A DNA stretch of 64,000 bases from Cocos nucifera. Taxonomy: Eukaryota; Streptophyta; Magnoliopsida; Arecales; Arecaceae. Location: NCBI GenBank assembly GCA_006176705.1, contig QRFJ01001928.1:248001-312000 (forward strand). Direction: 5' to 3'. How positions within the stretch are numbered: position 1 is the first letter of the stretch; each line of letters opens with the position of its first letter. Both the position numbers and the translations under genes were made by a program. Below the pieces are notes generated by a model. It saw only the letters and a program-made list of their open reading frames with translations. It made no database searches and was not told the DNA's origin. Of this stretch, positions 46,860-56,443 are shown piece by piece.

Positions 46860-47783
46860 ACCTTCACCTGCTTGGATGATTCTATGGGCACGTTCTCCTT
46901 CCTCTTGTGGATCCAAAGTTCTTTAGATAAGCACTTCAATTCTTTTGAAGTCATTTCTATAGCAGCAAGAGAATCAAAGTTAAAAAAAGGATAAAGAATA
47001 GCTAATAATATGCGAAAGTATACCTGCTGGGTTGAAGGGACTTATACCGAGGTTAAACAAGATCTGATCTTCTAGTAGTTTGGATAGTGGAGGAGCTTGG
47101 TAGTTTCTTAATTTATTAGCCGAGTCAAGATTTTCTCTTTCTAATCTAGGAGCTCGGTGGATTGAGTCTCTCAGATGCCCCCAAGGAGGAAGTTCTAATT
47201 CTAAGGATGGATAGGAGACAAAGAAAAATTTTTTCTTCTAGTTATAAATGGAGGAAGGGGTGCACTAAAGCAACCCCTTCCTGCCAAACTGAGGGGACGG
47301 GTACCACCAGTCCTTGGCAGTAGGATGGTATTTGAAAGTAAAATAGTTACGAAATAAGAAAATAGTGAGTTGAACCTCGACCGAGATGCAAAGGAAAAGA
47401 AATCCTATAATGAATCTAAACAAATTCGGGACCATAAAGACAAAAAAAATATTCAAAAATCAAAAGAGAGCTATAACAAAAGGAGGAATCGAGGTCGGAA
47501 TCTAGCATGAAGGACTTCAATGTGCAAATAGAAATGACTCGAGGAAGGAACGCAAGCTTGGCCACTCAACTCGGGAAGTTTCAATTCGTATTTCGAAGGA
47601 ACCCCATGTTGGATTCTTATCAGGAAAAGGTCTTTGAAATGCAAAAGAGCAAGGAATGGTATTAGGCATGAAGGTTGGATGAGGTGCTACCCTAGGTTTG
47701 GCTACTTTGCTATGGGTAGGGTTTGAGGAGCTTGGGTCAAACGAGCTCCTCGAACCGCCAAACGTAGAAACTTCAAAAGACAT
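46860..47783 (-). pseudogene. Antisense ORF of Gypsy element A, N-terminal piece
   Basis: The ORF starts on the minus strand at the ATG at 47783 (MSFEVSTFGGSRSSFDPSSS, a Ser-rich leader), is open for 88 codons, and after stops continues with VPNLFRFIIGFLFLCISVEV and FLFRNYFTFKYHPTAKDWWY near 47440-47320. This Phe-rich, hydrophobic block ending in a WWY motif is the hallmark of plant proteins labelled putative gypsy-type transposon (Transposase_28). The block could be taken for a membrane segment, but in that family it is a globular core. The piece runs to the target duplication of Copia C, and the next part resumes at 31230 in the same frame. Confidence 0.72.
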
Positions 47784-48458
47784 TTTCAGATCAAACTAAG
47801 TCGAGAAAATCTCCTAAAATTGGAAGAAATGGGTTGCAAATTTTTTTGAAAAATCCAAAGAAAAATAGTAAACTTTCCAGAAGAAATCAAAAGGGTGAGA
47901 AATGACAAAAAAATAGGAAAATATTGAAAGAAAGTTAGGAGACTAACGTAAGTTGGTCGGTGATTTTAAGGAGATAGCCGACAGGATGGAAGGCGAATAG
48001 AAGAGGCGTCGATGGTTGGTGAAATCATAGAGGAAGATAGAATAGAGCGCTCAGGCTGGAAGGAAGCAAAGGATGGAGGAGCGGGCAAGAAGAGGACCTA
48101 GGCCAAAGTAATAAATCGAAGGAGAAAATGATGCTTAAATAGTCGGGCAGGCCTTGAAGTAGTTATGATTGTAGATCATCTCTGCCCAATCCTCACCTGT
48201 TGCAAGTTCCATTCATCATGCTTGAAGCTGACGTTTGACAAGGCATTTATGGCACCATACTTGGAGCTCTATGTTGGAAAAAATTTCAAAAATCGAAGTC
48301 TTTTTGGGTCATTCAATATTAAAGAAACTTCGATGCTCATCGAAAAAAGCCAAAATCTCTTCATCTCCCGATAGTGGAAAACCATAAAAGAACTTCGGTA
48401 CTCATAGTTTTTTGTACTTTCTTCATTTGAACTTTGAACTCAAAAGTAAGGGGACAAG
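47784..48458 (+). other. 3' non-coding region and polypurine tract of Gypsy element A
   Basis: Between the start of the antisense ORF and the 3' LTR. No coding is seen. The polypurine tract AAAAGTAAGGGGACAAG at 48442-48458 corresponds to that of element B, and the TTTGAACTT segment just before it is also shared with B. Confidence 0.65.
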
Positions 48459-48517
48459 TATTTATGATAAAATAGCTCTCATCGAAGTCCAGTAAGATAT
48501 CCGATCTTAGTATGATT
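48459..48517 (+). repeat. Stub of the 3' LTR of Gypsy element A
   Basis: TATTTATGATAAAAT after the polypurine tract aligns with the start TGTTGGGGATAAATC of the B LTR. Only 59 bases remain before element H begins. The rest of the LTR has not been found on the far side of H. Confidence 0.55.
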
Positions 48518-49339
48518 TGTTCGATCCTGGTACCTCTCTGATACCAATTGTTGGAGAAAAGAAGAATAAAGTAGATGGCCGGCATCTAAGACTTAAAGTT
48601 GGAACTAGAGAGAGAAGAGTAGAGAGTTTTAGGGAGAAAAGCTCAATTATATTCCACTCTATTGTAAAAATACAATACCTGGGTTTATATATCCCAAGAT
48701 TTCTGCTATACCACATGAACCCTAATAAATCCAAACCCCAGTTGAAAAACTCTCCTAGGCTAACCCATTACATGAAAGTACTCACCGAACCCATAGATAT
48801 ATGACTCACATGCTCTCATCCTTCTGGATTTGAACTTGACCCATACATGAGTTAGTCCCCTTAAGATCTTATTGGTCTAGGTCTTAAGACCCTAGGATAA
48901 AAGCCTATCATAGACCCAGACAAAAAATTTCATCTAGTTCTGTTCGCTACCTTCGAGCCGGCTCTGTCAGAAGTCAAGCTAGCTCAACTCCATCTCGCTC
49001 GAATCCTATCTTCTATCTGCCTGAGACAGACAGCTTGACTGTACCCCGAGCTAGCTCGACTGCGTATCTAAGCCAGCCGGCTTGTATGTCAATCCCTTAT
49101 CTTGGCTGATCTTCTTCTTGGCTTTGGTTCTTTGCTCCACCTTGTGTTTCAGGTCTCTAAAGCACCTACCAAGCTTCTTAAGGTTCTCACATCTGAATCT
49201 TGAGTTCGTGCAGAGCTACATGCCGCCTTCACCTAGGGTAACTTCTGTCCTAGTCTTAGGACTCACACCCATCCTAGTTTTCCAGAGCCAACATCCTGGC
49301 TCCACCTTTGGCCTTCCAAGGCTTGGGAGTACTACATCA
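48518..49339 (-). repeat. 3' LTR of element H
   Basis: Left end TGTTCGATCC and right end TACATCA in plus orientation, next to the polypurine tract. It contains a minus-strand TATA box (ATATATAAACC) at about 48682-48692 and a cluster of GAGCCGGCTC / AGCTAGCTCGAC motifs at 48950-49085, upstream of the box. Confidence 0.85.
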
Positions 49340-49990
49340 AATCTTATAATCTCCACCTTGGTGTGCCCAAGCCTTGGCACACCTGGCAATGTTTTCCTAC
49401 ACAAACCCACTATCGATGCATGCCTTGACACCTACTTGTTTACACCTAGCCACTGTCATTCTTCTTTAGCTGCTGAGCTTCCTTTAAGGCCTTTGGGATG
49501 ATCGCTTCCACCATTGAAGACCTTGGCTTGCTTCTATAAACCACCCTTGGAGTTGTAAGCACCCTTCTGCTTGACAGCCACATCAGCTATCCTAGATTTT
49601 TTTGGAGAACTTGTAGCAATCCTATGCCGATGCCTGCTGCATACCCTGACATGATCTTCTCAGAACTTCGTCTGTCCTCCCACACATGCTGCTCTACCTG
49701 AAACTGTGCATCTCCGGCATTGGTGCTAGGATATTGGTCTTCCTATACTCCTCCACTCTGAACTCGTGTCACATCTCTCTCCATCTATGAAGCCACCTCT
49801 ACCTAGTGCTCCATCCCCTGATGCCACAAAAGCCAACTTTGTAACTGAGTTTCCCGAGGACAACTACTCAATGCTGCACCATTGAGTCTGTTGTTGCATC
49901 TCGAACACCATTGCTACCCCTTCGGATCCTCCATACTCTGTAGACATATCCAAAATCATCTTAGATACACCACATCCCGCAAGCTCCTTC
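49340..49990. other. Interior of element H after gag
   Basis: On the minus strand only short scraps without pol motifs are present. Pol appears to be deleted between gag and the polypurine tract. Confidence 0.55.
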
Positions 49991-50783
49991 GAGACCACCA
50001 AGAGCTCATCCGACTCTTCACTTGCAGTTATTGAATCGATGAAATCAGACTTTTCTCCTCTTTTGTACTTCTTCCAAAGCGGACATTCTTGCTTAAAGTG
50101 CCATGCTTCACTATACTTGAAGCATCTCTTGGATCCCTTGCTACCCCTTCACTGACCCTTCTTCTTTTCCTGCCTGGGCCTCTCTGAAACCATGCGACCC
50201 TCCTGGAAGACCTCCCTCTTTGTCATCCATTCCCGCTGCTCGTTGGATCTTAGCACTGATATGATCTCCTCGTACACCAGCATTTCCTTACCATATAGCA
50301 ATGTCATCACCAATGGATCGAAGCTCTCAAGTAGCGAACATATTAGCAACAAACTTTTATCCTTCTTTTCGAGATCCATTCTAATGTTGAGCAAATCCAT
50401 GCTCATCTGATCGAATCATTGAATATGCCTCTCAACATCCTCACCTTCTTACATCCGAAGGCTGTACAGTTGCTTTTCCAGCATCAACTTGTTGCACATG
50501 CTCTTTTTCATGTATAATGGACGTAACCTTGACCACAAACCCTTGGATGTTTTCTCCTCCAACACACCATGTAGCATCTCATATGCCAGACAAGCCCTAA
50601 TCATGACATATGTTCTTTTCTCTAAAGACACCCACTACTGTCTGTCATCTCCTCCGATCTATTTTCTAAGATTGAATCAAGTCTCATATGAACCAGCAGA
50701 TCCTTCATCCTAATCTTTCATATCATGAAACTTTTCTTTTCATCAAACTTCTCAAATCCTACCTTCAACCTGCTATTCTTCAT
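49991..50783 (-). pseudogene. gag: Gag of element H
   Basis: The start codon is at 50783 (MKNSRLKVGFEKFDEKKSFM), the typical opening of a Copia Gag that binds the element RNA. Further blocks in broken frames are AYEMLHGVLEEKTSKGLWSR near 50580, a KKSMCNKLMLEKQLYSLRM segment ending near 50450, and a stretch at 50149-50406 with KKDKSLLLICSLLESFDPLV and TLLYGKEMLVYEEIISVLRS. A zinc knuckle remnant follows near 50130-50085 (CFKYSEAWHFKQEC; the second Cys is Tyr). At least four stops or shifts are present. Confidence 0.8.
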
Positions 50784-50962
50784 GATCGTACGAATCAAGA
50801 ACAACAAACAGATGGATCTGAAAAAATATCTTGATTAGGAATGGTGGACAACAGTCCTGTGATCTCTTTCTTTCTCATGAAGTCTGAAGAAAGTCTTTAG
50901 ATCTGAATCTTGCTATTGATCTTTGCTAAAATCTGATCTTCTTCCTCCTTCATGTTCAACCA

Positions 50963-50975
50963 GGCTTTGATACCA
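50963..50975 (-). other. Primer binding site of element H (tRNA-Met type)
   Basis: TGGTATCAAAGCC on the minus strand, two bases from the LTR end. A second copy-like sequence (GATATCAGAGAG here, TGGTATCAGAGAG in the other LTR) lies inside the LTR itself. Confidence 0.75.
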
Positions 50976-50977
50976 CT

Positions 50978-51730
50978 TATTGGATCCTGGTACCTCTCTG
51001 ATATCGATTATTGGAGAGAAGAAGAACAAAGTAGATAGTCGACACCTAGGGCTTAAAGTTGGAATTAGAGAGAAAAGAGTATAGAGTTTTAAGAAGAAAA
51101 GCTTAATTGTATTCTACTTGGATTTATATACTCTAAGGTTTCTGCTATACCACATGAATCCTAATAAACCCAACCCCTAGTTGAAAAACTATCCTAGGCT
51201 AATCCAATGTATGAAAGCACTTACCGAGCCCATGTACATATGTCTCACATGTTCTCATCCCCCTGGATTTGAACCCGACCCATACATGAGTTAGCCTCCT
51301 TAAGACCTTATTGGTCCATGCCTTAAGACCTTAGGATAAAAGCCTATCCTAGATCCAAACAGAAAATCTCATCCAGTTCTGTTCACCACCGTCGAGCTGG
51401 CTCTGTCAGGAGCCGAGTTGACTCAGCTGCATCTCACCCAAATCCTATCTTCTGTCTGCCTGAGACAGTCGGCTCGACTATGCCCTGAGCTGGCTCGATC
51501 TTAGTCTGAGCCAGCTAGATTGCATATCCGAGCCAGCCCGCTTGTGTGTCAGCCCCTTGTCTTGGTTGATTCTTCTTCTTGGCTTTGGTCCTTTGCTCTA
51601 TCTTATGTTCTAGATCTCCGGAGCACCTACCAAGCCTCTTAAAGTCCTCACACCTGAATCTCGAGTCTGTGCAAGGCTACATGTCACCTTCATCTAGGAT
51701 AACTCCTATCCTAACCCTAGGATTCACATC
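50978..51730 (-). repeat. 5' LTR of element H, truncated
   Basis: Pairs with 48518-49339 from its left end to about 49270. The last ~70 bases are absent because the CACTA end begins at 51731. The motif cluster is at 51410-51543. Confidence 0.85.
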
Positions 51731-52310
51731 CACTACTATAAAAAGAGCTTATGGCAGTGCATACTATGACAGCGATTTTTGAAATCACTACAATAGAGTC
51801 TATGGCAGTGGTTACCAAGAACCGCTGCTGTAGGTCGAACCTATAGTAGCGGTTACCACAAACCACTGCCACTGCCCCTGCCCTCCCCATCTTCGACCCT
51901 CCACCCCCTACCGCCCACCCCTTACCCTCCTCGACCACCTGCCCCCCACCCTCCCCATCCTTGAATGCGGCAGCCCACCCCCCATCCTCCCCATCCCTGA
52001 TCACCCACCACCCCTTACCCTCTCAATCCCTGACCGCTCGCCCTTGCCCTCCCTATCCCCGGCCACCCACCTCCTGTGCTCCCCATCCCTTGGCATCCCC
52101 TTCATGATGGCCCTCAAGGCCCCCTCTTCCTCTCTCCCTTTTTTCTTTCACTTTCTCTCTCTTCTCTCTATCTCACTATCTTGCTATTGTTTCGCAAGTT
52201 AACTCAAGCATCGTCATCTTCCTCTAGCACCATCGCCAACGACCCTTGGAGCTTTCGATGTGACCCCCTCTCTATAGTCATGGTATATTTTTTATTTTAA
52301 TTTTATAGTA
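51731..52310. mobile_element. CACTA transposon end with subterminal repeats
   Basis: Begins CACTACTATAAAAAGAGC, a CACTA-type terminus, followed by subterminal repeats: CTATGGCAGTGGTTACC, CTATAGTAGCGGTTACC and inverted partners such as GTGGTAACC-type units. The C-rich minisatellite at 51885-52100 is part of it. No opposite terminus is visible and the right boundary is approximate. It interrupts the 5' LTR of element H. Confidence 0.65.
51885..52100. repeat. C-rich minisatellite
   Basis: About five imperfect units of 35-45 bases of the form CCCTCCCCATCCCTGACCAC with runs of 3-6 C. The minus strand is correspondingly G-rich and could form G-quadruplexes. Confidence 0.75.
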
Positions 52311-52536
52311 TTATTTATTAATCACTGGACTAGACCTATCAATGGATCGAGTTTGGATCGAAATCTAAATATTTAGATCCAGATCCAATTTTAATTACTT
52401 ATACTAGGTCCAAATCCGAATACCCGATGGATCCATACTTGAAGTACCAGACCCAGATCCTAATGGATCCTGGGTATTCAAACCCAATTTCGAGATCCAA
52501 AACTAAGAAAGGAAAGGGAGAGAGGGAGGGAGGGGG
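52311..52536. other. Spacer with GGATCC-type repeats
   Basis: Several imperfect units around GATCCAGATCC, CCGAATACCCGATGGATCC and GATCCTGGGTATTC, partly self-complementary, then a purine tract (GGGAGAGAGGGAGGGAGGGGG) directly before the D LTR. No gene. Confidence 0.5.
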
Positions 52537-54819
52537 TGAAGGAGAATCATGATTTTTCGGTCCAGGTTCGTTCAGATTTGATCAGATTAAGAGATATATT
52601 TCAAAAATTTTTTTTTTGATCTGTATCAAATCTGGGATGTTTCAAATCTGATTAATATTATTTTAATAAATAAAATAAATAAAGATAAATTAAATCAAAT
52701 TTAATTTACCTGATTTGGGTAATCCTATTATCCTATTGATGATCCTATATGCAGCAGAAGGTTCTGGATCTATCCACGCAAGCGCCTGGCCTCTACCAGT
52801 ATCCACTCAGACTGGATCTGGAGATCCTCTTCTTCTCTATCATGTCTCCAAAAATTAGATGTGGATCTGATCTGGAGGATCTTCAAAACTCCTTTTAAAG
52901 ATCAGCAGTCATCCTTTGCAGCAGCGCAGCCTTCTTGCTTTTGATCGCCTTTCTCTTGATCTGAATCGCACCAACCAAAAATCCAAAACTCCTTTTGGAC
53001 GTGGAGAGCAAGGGGAGAAGGTGGTTTGGCATGGAGAAGGAGGGGAGAGGCAGCCTTGGGGCATGGGAAACTCTTATTCAATTCATTCAATTGAGTTGGG
53101 CGCAGGGTCTTATTTATAGACTAAGCTGTGATCCAACTCCTCTTCTTCCCAACCAATCACAACCCTTTGTGAAATCAGATCTAAATCTGATTGGTGGGAA
53201 TAGAGTCCCCTGGATTCCTCCTTAGAGGGCGCCTAAGACCAGTCAAAGTTGGTTCTTAGAAGAACTCTAATTGGAATCCAAAAAGGAGATGGAGTCCTTG
53301 TCCAACAAGGACTCCTAGGCGCCTCCAACTTGGGCACACGCCTAGGGTGGCGTGCGCCCTTCTCCTTGCCAGGTTCTGGCAGGGGGACAGGCCCCCACCA
53401 GCTCTCCAATAGGTGCATGACATGTGGTCAAAAGTCAAAGTGTCAATGGTCAACGTTTGACCAGTCAAAGGTAGACTTTTGACCAAAGTCAAAGAACAAG
53501 AAATGGCAGGTGACCAAAAATGGCAGGTAATGTCTTACAAAATAAGACAACCTTTTCTGACTTGGACAACCTCCAGTCAGACCATATGAAGGCCTCTGAT
53601 TGAGCACAAACTCCTTTGGCTCAGTCAGGACAACTTATTTATGATAGTAAAAGAAGAACGTTAGGTTCAATCGAGTGCTAGCACGATTTTCCTTGAACCT
53701 AATTGAATCTCATTCAGATCAATTGAACTAGATCAGTTCAATTGATGATCACCAGATTCAAACCCTTGTTTGTGTGACCCAGTTAGGTTCAGTTCTGTAT
53801 GGTAATGGGATATGTCATGATCTCTATCATCGACATCATCGAAACTCCTTTCGATGGATCAGAACTCTTCTTGATTCGAACAGCTAGAATGATCGATCAT
53901 CTAAATCATTCTAATTGCTCCCAAAATCCACCAGTGACACCTAGCAGTATATGGTGGCAACCCATCAGAGCTGAATGCGAACCTCTTGGTGCAGCTACCT
54001 GTGTGATTAAGTTCTTCTATCTTGAGCCCCGATCAGATTAGGGTTAAGGTGAACTCGTCAAACCCTAGTCTCTGTCATATGATGTAATCATTCGATTCGA
54101 GTCCAATGTGAAAATCTAAATAGAAACTCTTTCTATTATTTCACTCTACCATGGCCATGGGCTTCTGGACTTGATTCTCATGATCATCATAGGGCTGCTC
54201 CTCTACCACCGAGGTAGATAGATTCCATCTTGATGCAATCCAGTTCCTACAATGAACATGCTATAGCCAACATACACCTCAGGGTTCCATATGGCTAGGA
54301 GACCGAGTAATGGTGTAGTCAAACTATAACACCCTCAAGGTGAACTGCCGATGCATCTCAGGTCAAAGAACCAGACACACTACTGCAGCATCGAGTCAGT
54401 CATTGACGAGAAGGTAGACTTCCCTAATGACTACTCGAGGTGGTCACGCTCAGTGCCCTCGTTCTCTAACGAGTACCTGTACTCTCGCTCCGGTGTCTCC
54501 ACACCGTAGACTCAAGACTCATCTACTAAAGAGAAGCGATTGTACACCAACCTTCCGGATCAATCACCATCCTCGTGATGATCCTATGGTCGGGAGCATT
54601 TTATGAGTTAATAATGATTATTCATGTCTTAAATTTTCAACTCTTGAAAATATGAATTATCATTACCATTAACTCAAAGGATGTATCACAGACACTAAAT
54701 ACACATATGTGATAGAAAATAACCCATTTTATTGATTATAGTCAAAATTATAATTTTGCCCCTAGAAGTGTATTACAAGTGTCAGCCAATTCTGGCTTCT
54801 AGGGCACATATATCTAACA
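52537..54819 (-). repeat. 3' LTR of Copia element D
   Basis: In plus orientation from TGAAGGAGAATC to TATATCTAACA; minus reading begins TGTTAGATATATGTGCCC. The first ~390 bases differ from the 5' LTR at many transition sites, while the rest is nearly identical. Minus-strand TATA box at 53108-53120. Short open frames inside are by-products and not genes. Confidence 0.93.
53108..53120 (-). promoter_or_regulatory. TATA box in the 3' LTR of Copia element D
   Basis: GTCTATAAATAAG on the minus strand, matching the box at 32928-32938 in element C. Confidence 0.6.
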
Positions 54820-54832
54820 ATCTCCCACTTGT
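54820..54832 (-). other. Polypurine tract of Copia element D
   Basis: ACAAGTGGGAGAT on the minus strand, directly before the LTR start. Confidence 0.8.
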
Positions 54833-56443
54833 CCTAAAGCCAATTGGCTACAAGTCTAAGTCCCATCTTCTCAAGGTGGGCTTCGATCTTCTGCTGGCCC
54901 AACGGCTTTGTAAGTGGGTCTGCCACATTATCTGTGGAGTTGACTCTCTTGACCTCGACGTAATCCTTCTCGAGGTAATCGTGGATGAGGTGATATCACC
55001 AGTTTGCTTGGAACTCTTCCAGCTGACAGCACCACCATTGCACACAAACAGACTTCCAGATGTCGACTTTCGATCATCTATATCGGACATGAAATCCGAG
55101 TCTGTGTATCCCTGGACTTGGAGTTCTCCATTACCAAAGACCAACATCATATCCTTAGTTCTTCTCAAGTACTTAAGGATACATTTCACAGAAGTCCAGT
55201 GTTCTTCACCTGGATTTGACTGATATCTGCTTGTGACACTCACAGCATGGGCTATATCAGGTCGTGTACATAGCATGGCATACATGAGGCTCCCTATTGC
55301 AGAAGCATAAGGGATCTTGCTCATGCGTTCTATTTCCTCAGGTGTGCTGGGGCACATCTTCTTGGAAAGATGAATACCATGTCTGAAGGGTATTAATCCC
55401 CTCTTAGAGTTTTCCATACTAAACCTCTTTAGTACTTCCTCTATGTACATCTTCTGTGAAAGTCCTAGCATCCTATTCGGTCTATCCCTATAGACCTTAA
55501 TTCCTAGAATAAAGGATGCTTCACCTAGGTCTTTCATGGAGAATTCCTTGGACAACCACATTTTGACTGATGTCAACATGGGAATATCATTCCCAATAAG
55601 GAGGATGTCATCCACGTACAATACGAGGAAGACAACAGCGCTCCCACTGACCCTTTTTGAAAACACATGGTTCCTCTTCATTTTTGATGAAACCAAACTT
55701 TTTGATCACATCATTGAAACGAGTGTTCCAGCTCCGAGATGCTTGCTTAAGTCCATATATGGACCTTTGCAGCTTGCAAACCTTGTGATCAGTATCACTG
55801 GATGTGAAACCTAGCGGCTGTTCCATATAGATATCTTCCTCAAGATATCCATTTAGGAATGCCGTTTTCACGTCCATTTGCCATATTTCATAATCGAAAT
55901 AGGCTGCAACGGCAAGCAATGTGCGGATGGATTTTAGCATAGCCACTGGGAAAAAGGTATCCTGATAGTCAATGCCTTCGCACGTTGACTATAACCTTTT
56001 GCCACCTAGTCTAGCCTTGAATGTCTCCACATTCCCATCTGCACCAATCTTTCTCTTGAAGATCCATTTACACCCAATAGGTACTATACCTTCTGGTGGA
56101 TCTACCAAGGTCCAGACTTGGTTTGAGTGCATCGAGTCAATTTCTGACTTGCATTGCCTCTAGCCATTTCTCGGAGTCGATATCTGATATCGCCTCGTTG
56201 TAGGTTTTGGGATCATCACCATGAGCACCATTACCTACGAGGAACATTTTCTCTACTTCCTCTGAAATAATACCTAAGTATCTTTCAGGGGGACGGGAAA
56301 ACTCTTTCCGATCTACGAGGTGGAGGAGGTAGTGTTCTTATTGGCTCAACCTGATTTGGTTCCAATTGGTCCTTAGCTCGTTCCACTTGTGAGACTTTCT
56401 CATCAAGCTTGATCTGCCTTCCAATGCCGCTATCTTGAATAAA
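54833..56443 (-). pseudogene. Reverse transcriptase and RNase H of Copia element D, RNase H deleted
   Basis: RT copies element RNA into DNA. After the stop shared with C, the first part lies in broken frames (56443-55947), including a one-base insertion near 56005. The stretch 55608-55946 has IWQMDVKTAFLNGYLEEDIY (first catalytic Asp at residue 25) and RSIYGLKQASRSWN. A shift near 55650 leads to the 282-codon stretch 54848-55696 with VLYVDDILLIGND at residues 25-37 (the Y-V-D-D box), MKDLGEASFILGIKVYRDRP, and RNase H residues YTDSDFMSDIDDRKSTSGSL. Near 55000 about 205 bases present in C are missing, removing the part with the conserved Glu and further acidic residues; the frame changes there too. 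So RNase H is inactive even if RT were restored. Confidence 0.9.

Larger units (their letters stand above)
4257..48517 (+). mobile_element. Gypsy element A (Tat-like), 5' truncated, split by insertions G, C and H
   Basis: The element survives in three pieces: 4257-11550, 30631-31230 and 46855-48517. On the plus strand it carries gag, protease, reverse transcriptase, RNase H, an extra RNase H and integrase, then a repeat block and a long antisense ORF. The extra RNase H after RT-RNase H and an antisense ORF before the 3' LTR are known traits of the Tat lineage of Ty3/Gypsy. It lacks its 5' LTR and the start of gag. Its 3' LTR is cut after 59 bases by element H. Every coding domain has multiple stops and frameshifts. 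Gypsy element B is a relative with the same gene order, which is how I placed the boundaries. Confidence 0.85.
48518..51730 (-). mobile_element. Element H: internally deleted Copia element cut by a CACTA end
   Basis: Minus-strand element with LTRs 48518-49339 and 50978-51730, the latter broken off by the CACTA fragment. The interior is only about 1.6 kb: primer site, gag and a short tail, with protease, integrase, RT and RNase H all missing. The polypurine tract (CCAAGGTGGAGAT, minus) is at 49349-49361. Flanking duplications cannot be tested because the right end is lost. Confidence 0.85.

Noticed and set aside
47265..47456. Hydrophobic minus-strand frame resembling a membrane protein
   Set aside because: It is the Phe-rich core of the antisense transposon ORF of element A, ending in the WWY motif typical of that family.
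49082..49501. 139-codon plus-strand open frame
   Set aside because: It begins inside the H 3' LTR and crosses the polypurine tract, antisense to the element, with no family pattern.
53249..54041. Open frames of 60-80 codons repeated at 61159-61971
   Set aside because: They are identical only because both lie in the D LTRs. No protein pattern is seen and frames are open on both strands, so they are not genes.
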